This document shows positions 42,171 to 50,034 of a stretch of DNA of 64,000 nt, piece by piece (the first letter of the stretch is position 1; each line of letters begins with the position of its first letter). Position numbers and translations under genes: made by a program. This DNA comes from Prauserella alba (GTDB taxonomy: Bacteria; Actinomycetota; Actinomycetes; Mycobacteriales; Pseudonocardiaceae): positions 992,001 through 1,056,000 of the forward strand of contig NZ_JAMTCH010000004.1 of the NCBI RefSeq assembly GCF_024171735.1. Reading direction: 5' to 3'. Under the pieces are notes generated by a model, which saw only the letters and a program-made list of their open reading frames with translations, was not told the DNA's origin and ran no database searches.

Positions 42171-43370
42171 TCAGGCGTTCTTCGGCGTACCGACGTGGTC
42201 GGACTTGTCGCCGGTCCACGTCGACACGCACGGAATGCGCGAGGTGTCGCAGCGCTCGGCGTACTTCTTGGTGATCTCGGTGACCTCTTCCATCAGGCCC
42301 TCGTTGAGGGTGATCGGGTTGAGGCCGAGGTGCAGGAAGCGGTCGTTGGCCACGTGGAGGTCGTTCTCGTCGGCCTCGTTACGCGGGTTCTCGACGTTCT
42401 CGATCGTCGCGCCGGTCTTCTCGGCGATCATCTGCGCCAGGTCCCGGACCCGGTGGGTCTCGGTCATCTGGTTCAGGATCTGCACCCGCTCACCCTTCTC
42501 GGGCGGGTTGGAGATGGCCAGCTCGATGCACTTGACCGTGTCCTGGATGTGGATGAACGCGCGCGTCTGGCCGCCCGTGCCGTGGACGGTCAGCGGGTAG
42601 TCGACGCCGGCCTGCATCAGGAACCGGTTGAGCACCGTGCCGTAGTCGCCGTCGTAGTCGAAGCGGTTAATCAGACGCTCGTCCAGCTGCGTGTCCTTGG
42701 TCTGCGTGCCCCACACGATGCCCTGGTGCAGGTCCGTGACCCGGATCTTGTCGTTCTTGTTGTAGAAGTGGAAGAGCAGCTGGTCCTGCGTCTTCGTCAT
42801 GTGGTAGATGCTGCCCGGGTTGGCCGGGTACAGGATCTCCTGGTCGACCAGGTCGCCGTCGCCGACCTCGACCTTGACCTTGAGGTAGCCCTCCGGGATC
42901 TTCATGCCGGCCGTGCCGTAGCCGTAGACACCCATCGTGCCGAGGTGCGCGACGTGGATGTCCAGACCACTCTCGACCACCGCGGCCAGCACGTTGTTCG
43001 TGGCACCCAGGTTGTTGTCCACCGTGTACCGCTTGTGCCAGCTGCTCTTCATCGAGTAAGGCGCGGCGCGCTGCTCGGCGAAGTGCACGATCGCGTCCGG
43101 GCGGAACTCGAGGAGCAGATCGAGGAAGCGCTGGTAGTTCTGCGAGACATCGAGGTTGTGGAACGCGATGTCCTTGCCCGTCGCCTCTTTCCAGGCCGTC
43201 AGGCGCTCGCCCATCGGGCGGATCGGCGTCAGCGACTCGGCCTCGAGCTCGATGTCGATCTTCCTCCGCGAGAGGTTGTCGACAATGGCGACCTCGTGCC
43301 CCTGCGCAGACAGGTGCAGGGAGGTCGGCCATCCGCAGAAGCCGTCGCCGCCAAGAACCAGTACTCGCAT
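42171..43370 (-). CDS. NAD-dependent epimerase, UDP-sulfoquinovose-synthase-like
   Basis: 399 residues, extended SDR. NAD motif VLGGDGFCGWPTSLHLS (G-x-x-G-x-x-G) is at the N-terminus; the catalytic Y-x-x-x-K is in GSIYHMTKTQDQLLF. The long IHVAHLGTMGVYGYGTAG, DLHQGIVWGTQT and RFDYDGDYGTVLNRFL segments are those of SQD1/Agl3 enzymes, which make UDP-sulfoquinovose from UDP-glucose and sulfite. ATG 43370 has AGGAGG 8 bases upstream. Neighbouring GtrA and glycosyltransferase genes suggest that the sugar goes into an envelope glycan or sulfolipid. Other UDP-sugar conversions are possible. Confidence 0.85.
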   Translation of the reverse strand: MRVLVLGGDGFCGWPTSLHLSAQGHEVAIVDNLSRRKIDIELEAESLTPIRPMGERLTAWKEATGKDIAFHNLDVSQNYQRFLDLLLEFRPDAIVHFAEQRAAPYSMKSSWHKRYTVDNNLGATNNVLAAVVESGLDIHVAHLGTMGVYGYGTAGMKIPEGYLKVKVEVGDGDLVDQEILYPANPGSIYHMTKTQDQLLFHFYNKNDKIRVTDLHQGIVWGTQTKDTQLDERLINRFDYDGDYGTVLNRFLMQAGVDYPLTVHGTGGQTRAFIHIQDTVKCIELAISNPPEKGERVQILNQMTETHRVRDLAQMIAEKTGATIENVENPRNEADENDLHVANDRFLHLGLNPITLNEGLMEEVTEITKKYAERCDTSRIPCVSTWTGDKSDHVGTPKNA

Positions 43371-43518
43371 GTGTTTTCGTTCCTCCTGTCGCCTGGGCCG
43401 CACGGCCCGGCTCTGCACCCGAACTAGCCGGTTCACACTGTCTTAGTAACGGGCTGATCTCAACCCACAGGCAAAGAATAGGGATGTCGCCGCACGGAGG
43501 AGAAAGGCGGTTGGCACA

Positions 43519-44076
43519 ATGGGGGATGTGACGACCGTTTCCGCAGGGCAACACGCCGCCGACCAGCAAGAACCGGCTGACGACCCGGATCATCGCCCGG
43601 GCCAGCCGAAGTTTTTTGCGCGACTGGTCCGCGCGCTGATGAGCTCGGGCCTGGCCACCGGTATGAGCCAGGTGACGCTGATCGTGCTGCTCACGATGAG
43701 CGTGAACCCGACGGTCGCGAGCGCCGCAGCGTTCGTGGCGGGGGCGATCCCCAACTACTTCGTCGCACGTCGCTGGGCGTGGAACCGCAGGGGCAAGCCG
43801 GACTTCAAGCGTGAGCTGCTGCCCTACCTGTTCGTGATCGGCCTGGGCGGCATCGCCTCGATGACGCTCACGACCATCGCCGGCTGGATCACCGAGCCGC
43901 TCCGGATCGAAGGCTTCGTGCGCATCATCGTGCTCGACGTGGCGTTCCTGAGCAGCTATGCGCTGGTTTTTCTCATCAAGTTCACGCTGCTCGACCGCTT
44001 CGTCTACAGCAAGCTCGACGCTCCGAAGCCGGCGGGCAAGGCCGCACCGGCCGAGGTGCAGGCGCAGACCGCCTGA
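43519..44076 (+). CDS. GtrA family membrane protein
   Basis: 185 residues. After a 35-residue charged N-terminus there are four membrane segments (about residues 40-60, 65-85, 110-130, 140-160), with FVAGAIPNYFVARRWAWNRRGKP matching the GtrA/DPMS flippase signature N-Y-x-x-x-R-x-W-x-F/W. GtrA proteins help move or hold polyprenyl-phosphate-linked sugars across the membrane. ATG 43519 has GAAAGGCGG 8 bases upstream. It is divergent from the SQD1-like gene and followed by a strong terminator. It may work with the GT fusion at 44814. Confidence 0.88.
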   Translation: MGDVTTVSAGQHAADQQEPADDPDHRPGQPKFFARLVRALMSSGLATGMSQVTLIVLLTMSVNPTVASAAAFVAGAIPNYFVARRWAWNRRGKPDFKRELLPYLFVIGLGGIASMTLTTIAGWITEPLRIEGFVRIIVLDVAFLSSYALVFLIKFTLLDRFVYSKLDAPKPAGKAAPAEVQAQTA

Positions 44077-44152
44077 ACCGCCCGCGAGCGCCCGGGGTCG
44101 CCCCCACGCGCTCCTCGCCGGCGGCAGAACCTCCACCGGAGCCGCAAACACC

Positions 44153-44188
44153 GAGGGCCCGGTCACCGCACCCGGTGGCCGGGCCCTC
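44153..44188 (+). terminator. Stem-loop downstream of the GtrA gene
   Basis: 15-bp stem (GAGGGCCCGGTCACC with GGTGGCCGGGCCCTC, one mismatch), 6-base loop, 76 bases past the GtrA stop. Confidence 0.75.
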
Positions 44189-44735
44189 GTGTTGTCGCCT
44201 CACCCGAACGGGTCGTTTTCGGGTAACGAAAAATGATCAGCGCCGTGATTTCACGCGCTCGGGACCCCACGGGAAAATGTGGACAATTCACCATCGGCCG
44301 TCCACTTCACAGTGACCGTCCGAACCCCGGCGGATGCATACTTCCAGGCGCAGACAATGCATTTATCCGATTTTCTGCATAATGCGCCGTTTTCGACCTT
44401 GGCCGGATGACGTTGTGTATCTCAGCGGATTCGCGCTGTGATCGGGGCGATTCCCGGCCGTCCCCGTGCCGTGTTCCCGGGCCGGGAAGTCGCAACCGGC
44501 CCGTACCGACGCCGGTGCCTCATCGCGTGCAGGTGCCTCCCTGCGCCACAACCTCAGGCCACGCCCGCCACAGCCTCCGGCCGCACTGTCGCCGTGCCGC
44601 ACTGTCGCCGTGCCGCTTTCCCCGGCGGCGGAAGCCGGCCGCACTCCCGGATGCCGCCGTCCGGGGCCGCGGAAGCCGGCGGTGCGATGGCCTCAGACCG
44701 CCACGCGAGAACGCCACCGCCCAGAAGACAGTGAG

Positions 44736-44771
44736 CGGCCTCCGGACCCCATCGCCGGGGTCCGGAGGCCG
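44736..44771 (-). terminator. Stem-loop downstream of the glycosyltransferase fusion
   Basis: Perfect 15-bp stem CGGCCTCCGGACCCC with its complement and loop ATCGCC, 42 bases past the minus-strand stop at 44814. Confidence 0.8.
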
Positions 44772-44813
44772 TTCGTCGTTCTCGTCGTCTCAGAAGGCCA
44801 CTGAAGGCCCGTA

Positions 44814-47081
44814 CTACGCCCGTTCGCCTGCGACGGGCGACCTGCCCGCGTAGGGCCGGCGCTTGCCGCCGCGGAGGACGTACTCGCGCAGCCACGTCCC
44901 GAGCATCACCCGCGAGTAGTTCGCGCCGTACTTGATGCTGCCGCCCTTCTTGCTGGCGCCGTTGTTGCGCAGCTCCATGGTCATCGGCACCTCGAGCACC
45001 CGCGCACCCTTCGCCATGACGCCGAGCAGCAGCTCGGACGCCTGGTACTGCGGCTCGCGGAGGGTCACCGACGCGGCGAGGTCCGCGGGCATCGCGCGGA
45101 AGCCGAACGACGTGTCGGTGATCTTCTGCATCGTCAGCAGCGACGCCAGCCACGCGAACACGCGCACGCCCAGCCAGCGCACGCTGCTGTCGTACTTGCC
45201 GGAGCCGAGGCGGCGCGAGCCGGTCACGAAGTCGGCGGTGCCGTCGAGCAGCGGCTTCATCAGCATCGGCAGCTCGTTGTTGTCGTACTGGCCATCGGCG
45301 TCGGTCGTGACGACCCAGTCGGCCCCGCACTCGTTGGCGAGGTGGTAGCCCAGCCGCAGTGCACCACCCTGACCGCGGTTCTTCGGTGCCTCGCAGACGT
45401 ACGCACCGGCATCCCGCGCGATCTCGGCCGTGCCGTCGGTCGAGCCGTCGACGACGACGAGCGTCGAGACCGGGATGTCCCCGCAGTGGGTGGGCATGTT
45501 CTGCAGCACCGGGGCGATGCCCTTGGCCTCGTTGAAGGCCGCGATGACCACCACGAGCGGGCTCAGCGGTGCTTCGCCGTAGCGGCTGCGGAACTCGGAC
45601 ACGGCCGCGGTGTCGACGTCATCGGGATAGTCGTCCATCTTGGGGCGACGACCGCCCCCAGCGGGCTTCTTCCCCAGTCCGAACATCGCGGCCAGACCCA
45701 ACACGCCGCCGATCGGCAGCAGGACGAGCGCAGGCAACTGATACCTCCAGGAGAACTCGAACGCGGCTGAACCCGCCAGGATGACGAACGCGCTGCCGGT
45801 GGCGAGAAAAGCACCAGACCGAAGTGGTGATCTGCGTGCCTTTCCTACTCCGACCACACCAAGGATGCCCAACAGCAGAAACACCGCGAGCAGTGGCCCC
45901 CAGGTGTAACCGCCGTTCTGTTGATAATCACGCATAAAGGACGCGAGCGCCCGATCGGCGTGGGGCAACTCGTCATCATAAGCGAGCGTCCACGCCTGGT
46001 ACACCTGAGGCGTCTCCGTCCCCACATCGTGGTACGGATAGTGCGATTGGAAGTGCCATCGCTCGGCGGGGACGTCGTTGTGGAACGTCTCCTTCACCGG
46101 GACGAAGTTCTTGCCGAAGTCGTAGAGCACTTCGCCGAGAAGGTCGAACGGCTGGTTCAGGATGACCCAGTAGGAGAACTGCTTCGCCAGGGTCGCCTTG
46201 TCCCGCTCGTCCGGCAACGGTTCTTCCGGCCAGTCCGGCGAGCCGTACTGGAAGTGCGTGTAGAAGTCGACCGATTCGCGCTGGCCGAGCGGCTCCTCGG
46301 GACACATCAGCCGCAGGCCCTCGTCGTCGGGCAGCTGGCTGCAGTCGGCGAACGTGGCCGTGCGGCCGTACAGCACGTTGTTCGTCGCCCCGGTCAATCC
46401 GAAGTGGCCTGCGAAGGCCGCGTAGTACGACATGTAGCCGAGCAGCACGATCGCCACACCGGCCAGGCCCGCGACCGTCCTGCCCGCGACGTGCCTGCGG
46501 CCGGCACGCGTCTTCCACACCTTCAGTCCGCCGAACGCCAGCAGCAGGAACAGCACGAACGGCACCGCGACGACCAGGCCGATCGTCCGGGTGAGCACCG
46601 CGCCCGCGAGCAGCGCGCCTGCCACCGCGGCGCGCTTCCACGTCAGTTCCCCACGTGAGAGCAGCGCCCACAGCATGCCCACCAGCAGCGTCTGGAAGAC
46701 GATCTCCGACATGAGATTCGCTTCGATCTGCAGCTGGTAGGCGTCCAGCAGCACCGGCGCGGCCACGATCGCCGACAGCCAGCCCCGCTCGGTGTAGCGC
46801 ATGGCCAGCCGGTACAGCACGAGTGCCAGCAGGATGCCGATGGTGTGCTGCGCGGCCTGCACCCACGCGAACCCGCCGAACTCCAGCAGGAACTTGAGTA
46901 CGACCGTGTAGCCGAGCGGGTTGAGATCCGTCGGCCGCAGCTCTTCCAGGTTGCCCAGGTAACGGAACGTGTCGATGTACAGCAGTGCCGGCTGATACGC
47001 CAGCCACGTCACGACCCGCAGGGCAACGCCGCCTGCCAGCAGCAACAGCAGCAGCCAGTGACGGCGGAGAAAGGTGGACAC
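44814..47081 (-). CDS. Membrane GT-C-like / GT2 glycosyltransferase fusion
   Basis: 755 residues. Residues 1-480 hold about 10-11 membrane helices with a first periplasmic loop carrying acidic residues (YIDTFRYLGNLEELRPTDLNPLGYTVVLKFLLE), like GT-C/ArnT-type enzymes. Residues 510-740 are a cytoplasmic GT2 domain of the polyprenyl-phosphate sugar synthase type: LVVVIAAFNEAKGIAPVLQNM, VVVDGSTDGTAEIA, VVTTDADGQYDNNELPML (D-x-D). The fusion would both load a sugar onto a lipid carrier and transfer it outside the cell. GTG 47081 starts a signal-like helix. It is followed 38 bases earlier in the operon by the GalE-like gene at 47121. Confidence 0.83.
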   Translation of the reverse strand: MSTFLRRHWLLLLLLAGGVALRVVTWLAYQPALLYIDTFRYLGNLEELRPTDLNPLGYTVVLKFLLEFGGFAWVQAAQHTIGILLALVLYRLAMRYTERGWLSAIVAAPVLLDAYQLQIEANLMSEIVFQTLLVGMLWALLSRGELTWKRAAVAGALLAGAVLTRTIGLVVAVPFVLFLLLAFGGLKVWKTRAGRRHVAGRTVAGLAGVAIVLLGYMSYYAAFAGHFGLTGATNNVLYGRTATFADCSQLPDDEGLRLMCPEEPLGQRESVDFYTHFQYGSPDWPEEPLPDERDKATLAKQFSYWVILNQPFDLLGEVLYDFGKNFVPVKETFHNDVPAERWHFQSHYPYHDVGTETPQVYQAWTLAYDDELPHADRALASFMRDYQQNGGYTWGPLLAVFLLLGILGVVGVGKARRSPLRSGAFLATGSAFVILAGSAAFEFSWRYQLPALVLLPIGGVLGLAAMFGLGKKPAGGGRRPKMDDYPDDVDTAAVSEFRSRYGEAPLSPLVVVIAAFNEAKGIAPVLQNMPTHCGDIPVSTLVVVDGSTDGTAEIARDAGAYVCEAPKNRGQGGALRLGYHLANECGADWVVTTDADGQYDNNELPMLMKPLLDGTADFVTGSRRLGSGKYDSSVRWLGVRVFAWLASLLTMQKITDTSFGFRAMPADLAASVTLREPQYQASELLLGVMAKGARVLEVPMTMELRNNGASKKGGSIKYGANYSRVMLGTWLREYVLRGGKRRPYAGRSPVAGERA

Positions 47082-47120
47082 TCGGCGAACTCTCTCGTCG
47101 GTCGGCTCAGCGGCGGCGGC

Positions 47121-48065
47121 TCAGCCGGTGGCTGCGGCGGCCTTCTGGAAGTACTCCCAGGTCGCGGCGAGCCCGGCCTTGAGGTCGTACGACGGGGTGT
47201 ACCCGATCGTGTCGGCGCTACCCGAGATGTCGACGATCACGGCCGGCATCTCGCCGCCCGGAGCCGGCACGTGCTCGACCGGCAGCTCTGCGCCCGTCAC
47301 CGCACGCACGCCGTCGATCATGTCGAGCACCGACACCGACTTGCCGCCACCGAGGATCGCACGTCCGACGTACTGCGCGTCCCACGCACCGGTGATGCCG
47401 GAGACGATGTCGTCGAGGAAGACGAGGTCGCGCTTCTGCTGGCCGTCGCCGTAGATCTTCACGCCCTCGCCCACGAGCGCGGCGCGCATCAGGCGCGGGA
47501 TGAAGCTGTCCTTGTGCGACATGCCGGGTCCGTAGACATTCGTGAACCGCAGCGCCGTTGTCTTGACGCCGTAGGCACCCGCGTAGCCCGACATGAGCAT
47601 CTCGCAGGCGGCCTTCGTCGCGCCGTACGGTGTGAGCGGAGCGAGCGGCAGGTCCGGGTTGATCGTGGCCGTGCCGACGTCGCCGACGACGGCGTTCGTC
47701 GAGGCGAGGATGAACCGCGGCACCTCGTGGATCCGGGCGAGCTCGAGCAGCTCGTGGGTGATCGCGACGTTCTCGGCGTACGTCTCGGCCGGCATCTCGA
47801 CCGACTTCAGCACCGACGTGATCGCGGCCAGGTGGATGATGCCGTCGACACCGGGCTTGATCGCCTGTTCGCGCACCTCGGCGTCCTTCAGGTCGCCCTG
47901 GACGTGCACGACGCCCTCGTCGTCGGGGTACGGCGAGGGTTCCCTGTCGATGACCGTGACCCGCGCGCCGCGCTCGCGGAACTTCGCGACGACCGCGCGT
48001 CCGATGAAGCCACTACCACCGGTGACGACGACGTTGCACACGTCTTGGGGATTCGACGAAGCCAT
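47121..48065 (-). CDS. NAD-dependent sugar epimerase/dehydratase (GalE-like)
   Basis: 314 residues, extended SDR. NAD motif VVVTGGSGFIGRAVVAKFRERG; catalytic Y-x-x-x-K in PLTPYGATKAACEML; KTTALRFTNVYGPGMSHKDSFIPRLMRAAL and GDGQQKRDLVFLDDIV are typical of UDP-glucose 4-epimerase-like enzymes. It should supply a nucleotide sugar for the glycosyltransferase fusion encoded 39 bases downstream. TACTTT lies 7 bases before ATG 48065 with no ribosome site (leaderless). Exact sugar unknown. Confidence 0.9.
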   Translation of the reverse strand: MASSNPQDVCNVVVTGGSGFIGRAVVAKFRERGARVTVIDREPSPYPDDEGVVHVQGDLKDAEVREQAIKPGVDGIIHLAAITSVLKSVEMPAETYAENVAITHELLELARIHEVPRFILASTNAVVGDVGTATINPDLPLAPLTPYGATKAACEMLMSGYAGAYGVKTTALRFTNVYGPGMSHKDSFIPRLMRAALVGEGVKIYGDGQQKRDLVFLDDIVSGITGAWDAQYVGRAILGGGKSVSVLDMIDGVRAVTGAELPVEHVPAPGGEMPAVIVDISGSADTIGYTPSYDLKAGLAATWEYFQKAAAATG

Positions 48066-48269
48066 GGGCCGTAAAGTACCGGTCCCCCGAACGGCTGCTT
48101 GCGCCGACCGTCGCCATACCCGCGCTCGACCCCCTCGGCAACACTCCGACCTGGTCGTTATCGACTCGTGAACCGCCCCGCGGCGACACTGCGGGCCACT
48201 GACCTGCGGCTGCGTACTGTCCACACTGGTGCGAATGTCCGTTCTCCGCGGAGCTCGGCGTGTCCGGCA

Positions 48270-48977
48270 TCACAGCACGATGACGAGAACGCCGATCCAC
48301 GAGAGTGCGATCCCGGCCGCGACTCCGCCGACGACCCAGCGCACCACCGGCACCCGCCTGCCGAGCCACAGCGACGGCGCGAGTCCCGCACTCACCACCA
48401 GGGCGGCCACGATCGCCACCAGCCCGTGGGTGGCCGACGCCAGCGCGCCGGCCAGCGCGAGCATCGCCACGATCATCACGGCGGCGAAGAACGCACCGAC
48501 CACCAGTCCGGTGCCCCACGGCACCGGGCCGGGGTTGCGCTCCGCCTGCACCCGCCACCACTCGGCGAGGGCGTCGAACCTGCCCTGTCCGCGGCGCGCG
48601 CTGCTCTCCCCGGCGGGAGGCGGTCCGGCATCATCGCCCGCTTCCTCCGCGGGGGGCACGGCCACGAACGTCCGGCCCGCGACGGGGTCGCGGTAGCTCA
48701 CCGTGACGCCGAGCGCCGCGGCGACCCGGCCGGCGAGCTGCCTGCCCCGGTGCGCGACGACCGTCTCCCCCTCGCGGGCTTCCCCGTCCGCTCCTCCGGG
48801 GCCGACGGCACGCGTGGCACCGGCACCCACCACTGCCGAGACCCGTGCCCACTCGTGCAGCGCGTCGGTCAGTTCGTCGCCGAGCGAGAAGGCCGCGGGA
48901 TCGACCGTCCGGCCACCGGCGCCGGTGAGCACGGCACGGTCGCCGTCCACGTCGAGTTCGAGCTCAGCGCCGTACAT
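48270..48977 (-). CDS. DUF2537-like membrane protein
   Basis: 235 residues. The N-terminal 60 residues are soluble (ELELDVDGDRAVLTGAGGRTVDPAAFSLGDELTDALHEWARV), then a Gly/Ala-rich stretch and three or four C-terminal membrane helices (from about residue 155). This is the layout of the actinobacterial DUF2537 family, whose genes often follow the SpoU/TrmH methyltransferase gene. ATG 48977 lies inside the end of that gene (14-base overlap), so translation is coupled. Function unknown. Confidence 0.75.
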   Translation of the reverse strand: MYGAELELDVDGDRAVLTGAGGRTVDPAAFSLGDELTDALHEWARVSAVVGAGATRAVGPGGADGEAREGETVVAHRGRQLAGRVAAALGVTVSYRDPVAGRTFVAVPPAEEAGDDAGPPPAGESSARRGQGRFDALAEWWRVQAERNPGPVPWGTGLVVGAFFAAVMIVAMLALAGALASATHGLVAIVAALVVSAGLAPSLWLGRRVPVVRWVVGGVAAGIALSWIGVLVIVL

Positions 48978-49812
48978 CGGCGGCAGTCCCCTCTCTGCGC
49001 ACGGTGAGCTCGTAGAACGCCACCGCGCCGGTCGTCGCGACGTTGAGCGAGTCGACCCCGTCCGCCATGGGGACCGACACGGCCACGTCGGCGGCGGCGA
49101 GGGCCTCGTCGGAGAGGCCGTGCCCCTCCGAACCGAGCATGAGCGCCACCTTCTCGTCCGCTGCGGCCCGCCACAGCGGGACGGACCCCGGCCGGGGCGT
49201 CAAGGCGGCCAGCCGGAACCCCGCGTCCCGCACGGTCTCCAGCGCAGCCTTCCACTCGGCGGGTCCGCTCGCCACGGCGAACGGCACGCGCAGCACATGG
49301 CCCATGGCCACCCGCACGCTGCGGCGGTACAGCGGATCGGAGCAGCCCGGCCCGAGCAGCACGCCGTCGACGCCGAGCGCGGCGGCGTTGCGGAACAGCG
49401 CACCGAGGTTCTCGTGGTCGCCGACACCTTCGAGCACGGCGATCACCCTGGCTCCTGCGACGAGATCGGCCACCGGCGGCTGCGGAGCGCGGTCCGCCGT
49501 GGCGAGCACGCCGCGATTGAGGTGGAAGCCGACGACGCCCGCCATCACGTCGGCCGAGGTGACGTAGGCCGGTACGTCGAGGCCTGCCAGATCGGCCTCC
49601 AACTCGTCGAACCGCCGCCGCACGCCGAGCAGCGCGCGCACCGGGTACGGGGATTCCGCGAGCCTGCGCACGACGACGGTGCCCTCCGCGATGACGAGGC
49701 CGCGCCCGCCCGGCCGGTCGGGCCTGCGGTCGGCGGTCGTGAGGTCGCGGAACTCGTCGAGACGTTCGTCCCCGATGTCCTCGGTGTAGATCAACTGCGG
49801 TGAGGCGGCCAC
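48964..49812 (-). CDS. TrmH/SpoU-family RNA methyltransferase
   Basis: 282 residues. The C-terminal SPOUT domain carries the three motifs: NLGALFRNAAALGVDGVLL (N-x-G-x-x-x-R), LMLGSEGHGLSDEAL and VPMADGVDSLNVATTGAVAFYEL, which form the trefoil knot that binds S-adenosylmethionine. An N-terminal RNA-binding domain precedes it. It probably 2'-O-methylates tRNA or 23S rRNA. Start GTG 49812 (MAASPQLIYTEDIGDERL) gives the usual N-terminus; a longer frame upstream is not supported. It overlaps the next gene, DUF2537, by 14 bases. Confidence 0.92.
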   Translation of the reverse strand: MAASPQLIYTEDIGDERLDEFRDLTTADRRPDRPGGRGLVIAEGTVVVRRLAESPYPVRALLGVRRRFDELEADLAGLDVPAYVTSADVMAGVVGFHLNRGVLATADRAPQPPVADLVAGARVIAVLEGVGDHENLGALFRNAAALGVDGVLLGPGCSDPLYRRSVRVAMGHVLRVPFAVASGPAEWKAALETVRDAGFRLAALTPRPGSVPLWRAAADEKVALMLGSEGHGLSDEALAAADVAVSVPMADGVDSLNVATTGAVAFYELTVRREGTAADVRR

Positions 49813-49870
49813 CCGCAGAGTGTCCCATTGCACCTGCCGGCGCAGGTATCGGTGCTCCGAACGCCGGGTA

Positions 49871-49890
49871 CCTCGTTCGTGCGAACGAGG
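49871..49890. promoter_or_regulatory. 20-bp perfect palindrome
   Basis: CCTCGTTCGTGCGAACGAGG, 9-bp arms around TG, between the divergent TrmH and glutamate-cysteine-ligase-like genes. Operator or small hairpin; no regulator can be assigned. Confidence 0.5.
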
Positions 49891-50034
49891 GCTCCTCGCA
49901 GAGTGTGAGTCCAACGCCCCGCAGAGCACCGGTTTGGCCGCTGGTCGGCCACGTGTGCGATATGCCAACGTCGCCTTCTGCCACGGAGATTGCCGTGGCA
50001 GGAGGCGTCGCGGTTGCTCGGGAGGAAAGTGCCG

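Larger units (their letters stand above)
44077..44813. other. Long non-coding gap between two terminators
   Basis: 737 bases between convergent genes. It holds a stem-loop at each end (44153-44188, 44736-44771). In between, 44215-44430 is clearly less GC-rich than the surroundings (ATAATG, TTTATCC, AAAATG stretches), and 44585-44616 is a 16-bp tandem repeat (ACTGTCGCCGTGCCGC twice). Open frames here have repeat-driven Arg/Pro-rich composition; I see no gene. Confidence 0.6.

Noticed and set aside
44407-44853. 148-codon plus-strand frame in the long intergenic gap
   Set aside because: Arg/Pro/Ser-rich, crosses a tandem repeat and a terminator, and overlaps the end of the glycosyltransferase gene.
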